NCBI GenBank assembly: GCA_934747255.1
Contig: CAKVGH010000004.1
Span: 13,478-77,477 of the forward strand
Length of the DNA stretch: 64,000 nucleotides
From: an uncultured Clostridia bacterium
GTDB lineage: Bacteria > Bacillota > Clostridia > Christensenellales > UBA1242
Direction of reading: 5' to 3'
Shown: one piece after another, positions 36,501 through 43,576 of the stretch
How positions within the stretch are numbered: the stretch's first letter is position 1
Layout of the letters: every line of letters starts with the position of its first letter
Made by a program: the position numbers and the translations under genes
The notes under the pieces: generated by a model
What the model saw: the letters and a program-made list of their open reading frames with translations, nothing else
Database searches by the model: none
Told to the model about the DNA's origin: nothing

Positions 36501-38655
36501 TCTCTACACTAACTCGTTTGTAAACTTAAAATATCAAAATGTATTGTATTCTGTTAAGGTTTATGCTATGGAAATGAGTTTGTCAGTTGAAAACAACTTG
36601 ATTTTAACTCAAAAAGAAGAAATTACTTTGAGTGATGAATTATTCAACAAATCGCTTGACGGAATTTACACCTACCCACTAATCAACAAGGAAACTGATA
36701 ATGGCGTAATTTACAAGGTAGTGTTTGATAGTACACAGGGGGAAATGGTTTATTACATTGGCTATGAAAACTCACTCCTTGGCGTTCAAATTGTCAAAGC
36801 AAGTGACAACACAAGCATTGATGTTGAAAGTCAACAGTCATACACATTTGACAAAACTATTTACTTAAAATTCAATGACCAAGATATAGATATTATGTTA
36901 TTCCCTATCACTGTTAGTGGTACATTCTCATATATCGACAGCGCAAACGCAATAAAAACCGAAGACCTTGGAAACATTGAAAGCGGTACATTGCTAAACG
37001 AAATTGGAACATACACCTTTACAGTTAGCAACGCACTAGGAACAAAATTAACATTCTTTGTTAAGATTGAACAAAAAATATCAAGCAATTACTGGGTAAC
37101 ATACAGCATTAACGGAGTTGATGTTGACACACTTGCTCCAAGCAATCCAAAAGCACTTGGCGATGCAACGGAGCCTTATACCTACTTTACTATTTACGAT
37201 AGCGAATTAAAGGTAAACACAAGCGCTGGCTATTCATACGAACTTGTTAGTGAAAGTGACAATAAATATAACGAAAGTACTACAATATCATACACTAGAA
37301 ATTATAGAGTATTTAAGTTAACTGCTGACGGCGAAAAAGATGTTAAGTTTATCTCAATTACAAAAATTGCAGTAAACAGCAACTTTATTAGAAGTTACAG
37401 AAACTCTCAATTTGAAAACTTCTTTGCTATCAATGAACAAATACAATTAGGAAACGAAGTTAAAATCACACAAGACCAAGAAACACAATCAAAAACTGCA
37501 ATACTTTCGTTTAATAGCCCATTTAATATTATTGAAGGAAACAGTATTTATGTTGGTTACTATCTAAATGGCAATTTTGTAAAAGAAATTTGCTTAACAG
37601 ATTTAACTGAAACTTCTACCGACCTACACTTCGTTGATAGTGGTGTTTACGAATTTTATATTCGTGACTTTGCTGGAAACAAACAAGTATTTGGCAACAA
37701 TTCTTACTTTAAGATGATTTTATTAAACGACTTAATCTTTACAATAAACTCAAAAGAAAGTGTTGACAATTCCATTTTCAACAGCGATGTGACAATTACT
37801 CTGCTTCAAATCAATCAATTTGATGTAGGTTCAATTTCACTTTCCGCAAAACTTAACGGCGAAACAATCACTGTTTCAAGAACTTACAGCAATATTAGCA
37901 ACTCATATAGTTATATCTTTACAGAATTTGGACTATATAACCTAACATTTACAGGCACAATCAATCAACAAAAAATCACAACAAACTTTACATTTAGAAT
38001 TATCAACACAAATGAAGCAATGGCCACATTTGAATATGTTGGATTAAATAACTACGAAATCACAAAAGTTATTCAACTTCCAACAAAAGACAGCACAGTT
38101 GGTGATGATATTACAGATAGTCTAAAACAAGCACTTAACACATCTACTCTAACTACTCTTGCACTTTCAACTTTCCAAAACGGAATTGGTGGCATAGGAT
38201 TCTATGAAATCACTGTTGAAGCAAGATACGAAACAAACAAGCCAAATCAAACATTCTCGTTTAAGGTATGGCTAAACAACGATACTAATGTACTAATTAA
38301 ATGTTCAATCCCATTTGGTTCAAGCACAACAAAAGAAATCACCCTTACACTTAACAAAAACCAAATTTATTCAAAGGTTGGCGAATGTAAAATTATGTTT
38401 AACGATACTGTATGGCTAATAATTGATAACACAACAGCAAGTCAAAACATTGTTGAAACATATTCGATTAAGGAAACAGGCGAATATAATGTTAGAGTTG
38501 TAACAAATAGCGGTAATACATTAGAAAGCTTTATAATTACAAAAAATGAGCCACTTAATACCGTTGCTATTGTAGTAATAGTTATAAGTGTACTCGCTGT
38601 TGGTGCAGTAGTATTTATCTTTATTAAATTAAGAAAGAATATGAAAGTTAAGTAA
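30511..38655 (+). CDS. giant Ig-repeat cell-surface protein (2714 aa)
   Basis: An exported, membrane-anchored protein of 2714 aa. The start at 30511 follows AGGAG; the frame upstream to 30466 has no ribosome site. A signal sequence (about 8-30) is followed by about 2640 residues of Asn/Ser/Thr/Tyr-rich beta sequence. Recurring units end in a motif like GLYIFTIKDSAGN, YYEIIERDFAGN and GVYEFYIRDFAGN, typical of bacterial Ig-like folds. One C-terminal helix (VAIVVIVISVLAVGAVVFIF) and a basic tail anchor it; no LPxTG is seen. It has its own promoter and terminator and lies next to the coupling ATPase gene, so it may be an adhesin or contact factor for the secretion system. Confidence 0.88.
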   Translation: MRSNTKSKILFPIIAIFSLLLSSFGGIFLALRLRQKDEVFAVDTPIESPIGVKKISASKDNATESYLFDTETSVVVQSSENQTIKNNELVILNNTSTGKEVVLVSFNIENLSVSLDDDKNEVYKHQTISTDTSNTIYYTLQVNAYLNGKPLLTNESIKDQTATATKYYYQVLNLDSSASNPNPLKYSDGTIVDDPQGKFTFVFEYSPKVGTVVEPAKKQTIDFYVYNESYFENVTNSNGTLVNESEKIEPRLYNTEKINKSYFNSSNDIIDGTEYNYFNYTIKTTDYENKANSQDSLKYPTISYDAKKYAVKYTHTLYGVKNEYKFIFSGKYDENNNAVISVYKNDNLMTNDELKSINLVINTNGTFTDIILNNIGEYDIYYNFVIENKEYSETTQQFVVTDYIINSNSSTGYSDENISFVKKENWQRVGDVKLYLYGYQLYYSDYTNSSISNKEFKNISENLLTDVTYKNNADNFTDRSKDLDILTTICSTNQAPVFMDYYARMTTNSNKTVSYYKYWASKEAYLSNPYTPQSIKENITNNERFTQNGYYQVFIQYQFDNYKYLANDALNDGSNTDHYQFFSFEIKNSEPTISVKTSNTEETTLNGVDIPTNSFTNQNVSISWSTNNTSFDIAPRVTINKHIFGAENGTWQTVYSDTNSTINSALYGISKQSSANEILIEKTAEIDTNGLYEVIVNYGPGIHTVVKYRFSIDYTDIQGIKTYAITNQNGNTVNLSQTQESLINSAFALDWNDKQSGAIITTTYDFIPLEKIEGFDAINQNKLPDLTKYSTAEALQEEIAKGLNLKNGYIFNSVTQNIPYIKLSYTITNEVITLNDINSMRTSAGLYIFTIKDSAGNVSYKTMIVDNSSPLVLSFTDEDKNSDGDRIYFVANDSKKIASRNTIVFWGDNKVIQINTALSTYIGGLNADIKKIITQNYTFDDSNLLVALKNATSVEKNIIADKSYTQTAEISNSSQVFYIKYTDAQLTELNSSKQKQEVINKYWNYSDHIHSITVNDNSNQFAQTNNNKVYSTSALFGLEMNSDNSLLMAYVSGDYPTNDSQRLYQAEIATGDKLYLEWIENEGNDFEVKSIKYYYYPLDFDTTSANYPYSSTPQLEKELDLTQSISSTVSGNQSIKVMSSAINTEGTTKSLQGLYIVRREYTSSLHSNDADNTSGDYSPRYYIFIIDRNKVISYSSTNSLIGEKIGLQLSNNYYGYENYQKLFAGSDFLLDTDENASKFITSKLAVTFINEIAKLNKYDTYSKTISDNNQPLEINNENTGFNIAKQVKTTFNLKESVIYFNSTKNFNSIPPTTDPEALAFRKNGFYKVVLQDKSANKEQDSNEYSFIFQINVEEPQANIIKYTQNQITGKTEYLYYTEGQENISTNKRNMLVVWNKPASTLGFDAEIDRYNFDISIKFDSGKEIELTVKNGVLSASGIAISGNASLDITDISTDELKQNSSFENPTWDYHLDFAKIFEILGEDYSKQSAKYDITLRYVGNEDDYSGLSNEQSSVNKYFYTIKSVVFDFNKPSYNFERLFNSDAFLSSNNITLQDFIKEDSDINIENYAFTVTPNFTINQMVTTGDSIWTTNMDTYQMFIRKYDKYASESMASQQSLTPDDPRYENRDDYPNRYRFEENLKVNNQNVYTNITDYYWNGDEKHSYTLQDILANFNLETNNYYEIIERDFAGNYRVYTIYVKQDSDTISSANFVLSNYDSTPTPSEKLFTKIDRYSVNDTTTEITLKTKEELSGFIDSLDFEALFSQNLTLKTLIDFNDENSYVQKYLSVFIQDATNSKDYLFTLSPNDNIDEFISQINDCIKVYNQDTGNIYYLTFISSLGEVLKVEHRKPNKDYPQYTISVGDTGFDIEFVVTLDDKNSSAYITEFEAYKAENGVIDQNKLENDSNGKLIIQDIKQYLIDSNLSTSTFRYSFRMQGNSGSEFWIILKDNFGREKKIRQIIGLTDNQDKIVFNADSQNIQTISAYERNADTNQTSAIDILYTNSFVNLKYQNVLYSVKVYAMEMSLSVENNLILTQKEEITLSDELFNKSLDGIYTYPLINKETDNGVIYKVVFDSTQGEMVYYIGYENSLLGVQIVKASDNTSIDVESQQSYTFDKTIYLKFNDQDIDIMLFPITVSGTFSYIDSANAIKTEDLGNIESGTLLNEIGTYTFTVSNALGTKLTFFVKIEQKISSNYWVTYSINGVDVDTLAPSNPKALGDATEPYTYFTIYDSELKVNTSAGYSYELVSESDNKYNESTTISYTRNYRVFKLTADGEKDVKFISITKIAVNSNFIRSYRNSQFENFFAINEQIQLGNEVKITQDQETQSKTAILSFNSPFNIIEGNSIYVGYYLNGNFVKEICLTDLTETSTDLHFVDSGVYEFYIRDFAGNKQVFGNNSYFKMILLNDLIFTINSKESVDNSIFNSDVTITLLQINQFDVGSISLSAKLNGETITVSRTYSNISNSYSYIFTEFGLYNLTFTGTINQQKITTNFTFRIINTNEAMATFEYVGLNNYEITKVIQLPTKDSTVGDDITDSLKQALNTSTLTTLALSTFQNGIGGIGFYEITVEARYETNKPNQTFSFKVWLNNDTNVLIKCSIPFGSSTTKEITLTLNKNQIYSKVGECKIMFNDTVWLIIDNTTASQNIVETYSIKETGEYNVRVVTNSGNTLESFIITKNEPLNTVAIVVIVISVLAVGAVVFIFIKLRKNMKVK

Positions 38656-38761
38656 TAAATGCTTACTTGATAGACATCAAATAACATAATTACTAAACTA
38701 AAGTTTTGTAAAACATTATTGAGTTTTAATTTAACATATTGTTTGTTAAAGACTAATAAAT

Positions 38762-38793
38762 AAAAAGTGAACTAATTACAGTTCACTTTTTTT
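38762..38793. terminator. terminator of the giant surface protein gene
   Basis: A 12-bp perfect stem AAAAAGTGAACT/AGTTCACTTTTT followed by T residues, about 105 bases after the stop codon. Confidence 0.75.
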
Positions 38794-38865
38794 ATGTTAT
38801 AGTTTTATTTTATTTAATTAAAACTTTTGCGTTTAGATTTACCACTATAATTATCAAAGGATAAA

Positions 38866-38892
38866 TTACGCTATGCAAGATGTTACGCTATG
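38866..38892 (+). repeat. direct repeat TTACGCTATG beside the cloverleaf element
   Basis: TTACGCTATG occurs at 38866-38875 and again at 38883-38892. The second copy runs into the left arm of the long inverted repeat. Confidence 0.6.
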
Positions 38893-38972
38893 TGATATAA
38901 AACCCGTAGGTTTTAGAAAAATTGTAATTTTTCTTACAATTTTAGCACGGCTAAAATTGTATATCACATAGC
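38887..38972. other. cloverleaf-like palindromic element
   Basis: Twelve perfect base pairs (GCTATGTGATAT at 38887-38898 with ATATCACATAGC at 38961-38972) close an 86-base unit. Three consecutive hairpins lie inside: AAACC/GGTTT (38900-38913), AGAAAAAT/ATTTTTCT (38915-38934) and ACAATTTTAGC/GCTAAAATTGT (38936-38960, 11 bp). Almost every base is paired. It lies between two convergent genes, outside both terminators. It has none of the conserved tRNA bases. It may be a structured RNA or a small non-coding mobile repeat. The remainder of 38656-39022 shows only the terminator at 38762. Confidence 0.75.
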
Positions 38973-39022
38973 CCCTTGTATCCATCAACTTTTATTTTGT
39001 TTTGATTTATTAACAAATACAA

Positions 39023-40384
39023 TTATTTTCCATCTGCAAATAATTTAGTCAAATTATCAATCAAATTGTTCTCATCATAGTTTTGTCTAAATTCCTGCAA
39101 CTTTTTAGATTTTTCTGCTCCCAAAATCAAATTGTATTTTAATGTAAATGACTTTTCAAAATCAATGTGAATATCGCTACCTTTGTGAGCAAATAGTTTT
39201 AAGAAAATTTGGCAATTTGACAATTCAACCAACTCTTCATTTTTACAGTTAATCATAATGATAGTAAGTGCCTTGCCAGTTGCGGTATTTTTTGCTGTTC
39301 TAAACCAGTTCTTCATTTTGTCAACAGCAAGAATTTTTGCTTCTTGTTCACTACAATTTTTAGACATAACAAAGTATTTAGTCAAAAAGTTTTCCATTTT
39401 TACTGCATTTTTAATGATAATTATTTGATTTGCATTATTTTCGGTTTGTCGAATTAAATTATCAAACAAAAGTGACATTTGCTCATAAAACATTTCATCA
39501 TTAAGTTCAATTTTTTTGTTAAAAACTTTTAGTGCAGAACATTCACTTTTTACAAAAGACAAATCTTCTGGTCTTTCATCAACAGCAAACATTGTAAGCT
39601 TTTTGTTTTGAGTCAAACTTATTTCATTATTTAAGTCAATCAAAAACTCTTCAATGTCAACTCCGTTTTCATAGTTAATGATTACTCTCGAACCTTCGGC
39701 TATTGGTGATACTCTATCAACAACTTTTAAGTCAATATTACTTCGTGGGTTTTTACCAAGTTCAATTTGGCTAGTTGGATAAATTGCATCAAGTGAGTCA
39801 AAGTCTACTGGTTCATATCGCTTAAAACTTTCCACATCTTTGCCATTTATAAATTCTATGTTCTTTACAAGTTTTGGCTTTGTTTCATCAATATCGTAAT
39901 ATAATCCTCTAACAAAATCGCCATTTTTCAATTTTAATTCTTGTAAAATGTTTGGTCTAATATAATAAGTATCGTTATTGCCTTCAAAATAAGCATTTTT
40001 TAATACAACAGCATATTTATCAAGCATTTTTACATATCCACTAAATGGGTCAATGTGGTCTGGCAATATTTTAACATCTTGCATTAAAGAAAATGGGTAA
40101 AATTGATTTTTTGTTTCTACTTTTTTGTAAACTTGATTATCGTCTATTGAAGGAATAAAAATGTTCAAAATTTCATCTAACCCAGATATACGCTTGGCTG
40201 GTCGACCTTGATTAGTCTTTTTTATGTGCGGTTCTTCTGTGCCTTCAACAATAGCCATAATCTTTTTTATAAGTTCGTCTTTCTTATACATTGTCGGCAA
40301 ATGAACACCAACTTGACGGGCAACATTTCTAAGTTCGTAAATGCCTAAACTTTCCAATGCTTCAACAGATAAATTGTTCATCAT
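39023..40384 (-). CDS. Rho-like protein with degenerate ATPase domain
   Basis: This 453-aa protein aligns by eye with transcription terminator Rho along its whole length. Residues 4-45 are the Rho N-terminal helical (SAP-like) domain. Residues 116-163 match the RNA-binding cold-shock fold (GYVKMLDKYAVVL...YYIRPNILQELKLKNGDFVRG). Residues 194-228 match the linker into the ATPase (YPTSQIEL...DRVSPIAEG). Where Rho has the P-loop APPKAGKT, this protein reads INYENGVD, so ATP binding should be lost. The Walker B region (FAVDERPEDL, 266-275) and KMKNWFRTAKNT...ALTIIM (356-376) remain. GGAGGAG precedes the ATG. It is probably an inactive paralogue with an RNA-binding or regulatory role. Confidence 0.85.
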   Translation of the reverse strand: MMNNLSVEALESLGIYELRNVARQVGVHLPTMYKKDELIKKIMAIVEGTEEPHIKKTNQGRPAKRISGLDEILNIFIPSIDDNQVYKKVETKNQFYPFSLMQDVKILPDHIDPFSGYVKMLDKYAVVLKNAYFEGNNDTYYIRPNILQELKLKNGDFVRGLYYDIDETKPKLVKNIEFINGKDVESFKRYEPVDFDSLDAIYPTSQIELGKNPRSNIDLKVVDRVSPIAEGSRVIINYENGVDIEEFLIDLNNEISLTQNKKLTMFAVDERPEDLSFVKSECSALKVFNKKIELNDEMFYEQMSLLFDNLIRQTENNANQIIIIKNAVKMENFLTKYFVMSKNCSEQEAKILAVDKMKNWFRTAKNTATGKALTIIMINCKNEELVELSNCQIFLKLFAHKGSDIHIDFEKSFTLKYNLILGAEKSKKLQEFRQNYDENNLIDNLTKLFADGK

Positions 40385-40410
40385 ATCTACTCCTCCTTTT
40401 TGAATAGCCT

Positions 40411-40419
40411 ATTATACCA
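40411..40419 (-). promoter_or_regulatory. extended -10 promoter of the Rho-like gene
   Basis: TGGTATAAT on the minus strand about 27 bases before the start codon, with GGAGGAG between. Confidence 0.5.
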
Positions 40420-40572
40420 CATCATTTTGTACAAAAAAAGCATTTTTTAAGGTTTTTGTAAAATATTTTCTTGGCATCTTTTCCCAAAATATTACTTTTT
40501 TATTTGGACTAATTTTGCATAACTACAACTGACAAAAAAATTTTAAGTTTTGCTAATGCTTTAATAGAAAAT

Positions 40573-40607
40573 AAAAAAATACTGATTTTTGATTTCAGTA
40601 TTTTTTT
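40573..40607 (-). terminator. terminator of spoIIR-sleB-ypeB
   Basis: A 13-bp stem AAAAAAATACTGA/TCAGTATTTTTTT around a 9-base loop, downstream of the ypeB-like stop on the minus strand. Confidence 0.8.
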
Positions 40608-40653
40608 ACTTACAAATTTAGATATAAAAATATAATCTTTACCTAAAAATTTT

Positions 40654-41991
40654 TTACATCAACAAATCGCCGTTTGTAGTTTTAATAACTTTTAATATTT
40701 GTTCTTCTTCGCCAGTTACTGCGTTAATATAAACATAGTAAGTGCTGTTATTAAGCGAACATTTGTACTCATAGCAGAGTGTTTCGTTGCCATATTTTAT
40801 AGGAATTAAAGCGAGTTTTTGACTTTCGATAGTCAAACTTGAACTAACTTTGCTTCTAGCATTACTTTCAGCAATTTCTACTTGTGGCAAATCTCTATCT
40901 ATATGGTTATAAGCATAACTTTGCGCTTCCCAACCCAAAATTTCGCCCGTAGAACAAGAAACTTTTACTTTAATCATATCTGGATAAATTATAGTGCCGT
41001 TAATCACTGGCGTGAGATTGATATACGCCATACCAGTAATTTTAGTACCCCAAACCGCCTTCAAATCAAGTCCTAGGTTGCTTGCAAATTCTTCGGCTTT
41101 TTGCTTACATTCTTCAAGTTCTAATGAGTCGTTATCGCTAGATGCATAACTTGAAATTGATAATATAAAAGCATCACGCTTGGCAATTTGAGCATATAAA
41201 TGGCGTTCGTTCAAGTCAAAGGAAAAGTTGTATGTTTCAAATAAGCCTGTTGTTTCGCCTTCATATTTTAAGTTAGACAAGTTTTCAAACACACTTTCTA
41301 GTTTGGCTTGTGCTTGTTCTTTTGTTTGAATGCTATTGGATAAACCCTTAATTTCCTTTTTGGTTTGCGCTTCGCTAAAAGGTCCATCATAAATGAGTGT
41401 TGGAATATCTACTCCATCTGCTTGCATACTTGAAAACATACTATTAAATGAATTTTTGGTGTCACCTATATTTTTAGTATTCGCTAAAACACTATAATTG
41501 CCTTGATATGTGGAAGCAAAATCGTTTAATATTGATTGCACATATACACATAACTGATATAATGCTTGGACAGACTGATTATCTTCTTGCGACAAGTCTT
41601 GTCCGTTTTTTAATTTGTTTTCGGCATAGTAACTAAATCCGCCCATTTGATTGATAAAACTGGTTGTTTGATTTACACTTTCGTGATTTATTGGCAGTCT
41701 TGACAAATCTTCGTTTGCTCTAACACAATCGGTATAGATTTTGTTAAACAACTTTTGTTTGGCTTCGCCACCATACGAAATGCTAGCCTTTGACAAGTTA
41801 CTTTCGATACTATTTACATCGTCAATAAGTTCGTAAACCGACCTTTGATAATTATTTTCTAACTGCGTTGAATAGGTTGATAGAGCCACATTACTACCAA
41901 TATATCCTAGTGCCAAAACTCCCGCTACAACCGCAAGTACTACAATAGCAGCAATATAGCCCCTAACCTTTGTTTTTGTTTGTTCTTTCAT
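40654..41991 (-). CDS. ypeB: germination protein YpeB
   Basis: A 445-aa protein of the YpeB family, which localises and protects the cortex-lytic enzyme SleB in the spore. A single N-terminal membrane helix (YIAAIVVLAVVAGVLALGYI, about 13-32) is followed by a helical region. Three PepSY-like repeats occupy the C-terminal half, with the late one ending YYVYINAVTGEEEQIL. The start at 41991 is preceded by GGGGGAT and begins MKEQTKTK; the frame extends to 42123 inside sleB without support. It is 17 bases downstream of sleB, the usual sleB-ypeB pairing. Confidence 0.9.
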   Translation of the reverse strand: MKEQTKTKVRGYIAAIVVLAVVAGVLALGYIGSNVALSTYSTQLENNYQRSVYELIDDVNSIESNLSKASISYGGEAKQKLFNKIYTDCVRANEDLSRLPINHESVNQTTSFINQMGGFSYYAENKLKNGQDLSQEDNQSVQALYQLCVYVQSILNDFASTYQGNYSVLANTKNIGDTKNSFNSMFSSMQADGVDIPTLIYDGPFSEAQTKKEIKGLSNSIQTKEQAQAKLESVFENLSNLKYEGETTGLFETYNFSFDLNERHLYAQIAKRDAFILSISSYASSDNDSLELEECKQKAEEFASNLGLDLKAVWGTKITGMAYINLTPVINGTIIYPDMIKVKVSCSTGEILGWEAQSYAYNHIDRDLPQVEIAESNARSKVSSSLTIESQKLALIPIKYGNETLCYEYKCSLNNSTYYVYINAVTGEEEQILKVIKTTNGDLLM

Positions 41992-42008
41992 ATTTAATCC
42001 CCCAAATT

Positions 42009-42860
42009 TTATATTGCAAAGACGTGATTTCCAATAACTACTACTGTGGTTCGAGTAAAAATCCACGAACTTGTCGCCGTTGTAGGGTTGTAATAATACA
42101 AACTGCCGTAACTTGGGTCCCAACCGCTAATAGCATCTTGCGCTGCTTGATAAGCAGTTGCATTTGGTTCAAGATTAAATTGACCATCGTGAAGAGCTGT
42201 AAATGCCCAAGGTTGATATATTACGCCTTGCAATGTGTTTGGAAAACCTGCATCATCAACACGATTTAATACTACTGCACCAACTGCAACTTGTCCAGTG
42301 TAAATTTCGCCCCTTGCTTCGCTATAAATTAGTTTTGCAAGCAAGTATAAATCAGAGTTGGCTTGCTCGTCACTCGACACACCAAGTGCGGTTAAGGTTA
42401 CACTATTTAGTTCTCCTGTTTCCAAAATGTTTTGGTCTTTTTGAAAATTTGTTAAAGCCTGTTTTGTATTCGCACTCAATACCCCGTCAATTAAACTATC
42501 GTAATAGCCCATCTCTGTGAGTTTTGCTTGCGCCACTCTAATCATATTAGATGATGCGTGAACTTTTGCAGGCGTGTTAAATCCACCGCCAATAAAAACG
42601 CTAAACACGCTAACAACCGCAACAATAAGTGCAATCATCAAAACAGAAAGCACTCCACTTTTTTGAGCAAAAAATTCCTTAAAAATTTTAGGCTCTGGTG
42701 CTTGTTTTTTTGTTGATTTTTTTGCATCTTTCAAAGATATTTTTTTAATTTTTTTGGAATTAAAGTGCGTTTTTTGATTATTTTCGGTGTTTTTTTGCAT
42801 TTTTTCACACTTTTTTTGATTTTTTTCGTCTTTTTCTTGATAAACAATTAAATCTTTCAT
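42009..42860 (-). CDS. sleB: spore cortex-lytic enzyme SleB
   Basis: This 283-aa protein combines a peptidoglycan-binding domain (about 105-160; VAQAKLTEMGYYDSLIDGVL) with a SleB/CwlJ-type hydrolase domain (about 170-283). The catalytic Glu lies in IYSEARGE. It degrades spore-cortex peptidoglycan during germination. Before the membrane helix (about 70-92) there is an unusual 70-residue, very basic Lys/Asn-rich segment instead of the usual short signal peptide, so the protein may be membrane-anchored rather than cleaved. AAGGAG precedes the ATG. It lies three bases from spoIIR and is followed by ypeB. Confidence 0.9.
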   Translation of the reverse strand: MKDLIVYQEKDEKNQKKCEKMQKNTENNQKTHFNSKKIKKISLKDAKKSTKKQAPEPKIFKEFFAQKSGVLSVLMIALIVAVVSVFSVFIGGGFNTPAKVHASSNMIRVAQAKLTEMGYYDSLIDGVLSANTKQALTNFQKDQNILETGELNSVTLTALGVSSDEQANSDLYLLAKLIYSEARGEIYTGQVAVGAVVLNRVDDAGFPNTLQGVIYQPWAFTALHDGQFNLEPNATAYQAAQDAISGWDPSYGSLYYYNPTTATSSWIFTRTTVVVIGNHVFAI

Positions 42861-42863
42861 ACT

Positions 42864-43406
42864 TTACTCCTTACCAAAATATTTATTGATAATTTCCATT
42901 ATTTTGCTTTTATATACTACATTTTGAGAGTTTGTAAAATTCGTAAAGCATAATGGCGGATAAATCACACACCACCAGTTGTTGCCACTAGCATCGCCGA
43001 GTTCCACAATAATAGAATCATATACCCCACTTGTCACCGTATAATTTTCATACTGTCTAGTTGGGAAAAATTCCTTTGTCACTTTAATATTAGACTCATA
43101 TTCAAAATTATTTTTACTTAAAATATCGTCTGCTATTTTTTTAAGATTGTTTTTATTTTTTTCAATAACCTTAATTGCATCTTGTTTGCTTTCACAATCA
43201 CAGACAAGCGGAGTTAAGTAGTCCACAAACTTGTCCTTTATTTCGTACTTAATGTTTTGGTCAATCTGTGTGTTACTGTTTGCCCTGATATGTATACGAA
43301 GCAAATTTTCGGTATCACTTATTTGAACTTGTCCATTTTTTGTTGTAACTCCTAAAACTATCACAAGAGATAATATACAAACTAAAATTGCAACTATTTT
43401 TTTCAT
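42864..43406 (-). CDS. spoIIR: stage II sporulation protein R
   Basis: A 180-aa secreted signal made in the forespore that triggers SpoIIGA to process pro-sigma-E in the mother cell. An N-terminal signal helix (about 5-20) is followed by the family motifs LLRIHIRANSNTQIDQNIKY, AIKVIEKN and NNWWCVIYPPLCF. The frame extends to 43514, but a terminator at 43464-43490 lies inside that extension, so the start is placed at 43406. No Shine-Dalgarno sequence precedes it. It heads the spoIIR-sleB-ypeB unit. Confidence 0.92.
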   Translation of the reverse strand: MKKIVAILVCILSLVIVLGVTTKNGQVQISDTENLLRIHIRANSNTQIDQNIKYEIKDKFVDYLTPLVCDCESKQDAIKVIEKNKNNLKKIADDILSKNNFEYESNIKVTKEFFPTRQYENYTVTSGVYDSIIVELGDASGNNWWCVIYPPLCFTNFTNSQNVVYKSKIMEIINKYFGKE

Positions 43407-43463
43407 AAATAAATTTTGTTCAGTTTTTTGTAAAAAATAATAAAAAATATGTAAAAAAATGAA

Positions 43464-43490
43464 AAAAAAGAGAATTTTCATCTCTTTTTT
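43464..43490. terminator. terminator between the SLOG gene and spoIIR
   Basis: A perfect 10-bp stem AAAAAAGAGA/TCTCTTTTTT with a 7-base loop. On the minus strand it ends the SLOG gene transcript. Confidence 0.75.
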
Positions 43491-43576
43491 ATAAAAAATG
43501 TTCATTGCATACAAATATTAGCATTTATTTATTAAACCTTTATCTAAAATGTGATACTGCTTCACTCTTGAAAAAA

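Noticed and set aside
16638..38655. Intact integrative conjugative element
   Set aside because: No integrase, excisionase, relaxase or att-like direct repeats found at the edges; only the transport part is visible.
38887..38972. tRNA gene suggested by the cloverleaf shape
   Set aside because: No TTCGA T-loop, no anticodon-stem length or D-loop bases, and no acceptor end with CCA; hairpin sizes do not match.
42203..42520. Plus-strand frame of 105 codons opposite sleB
   Set aside because: It lies wholly inside sleB, has no ribosome site and no recognisable protein features.
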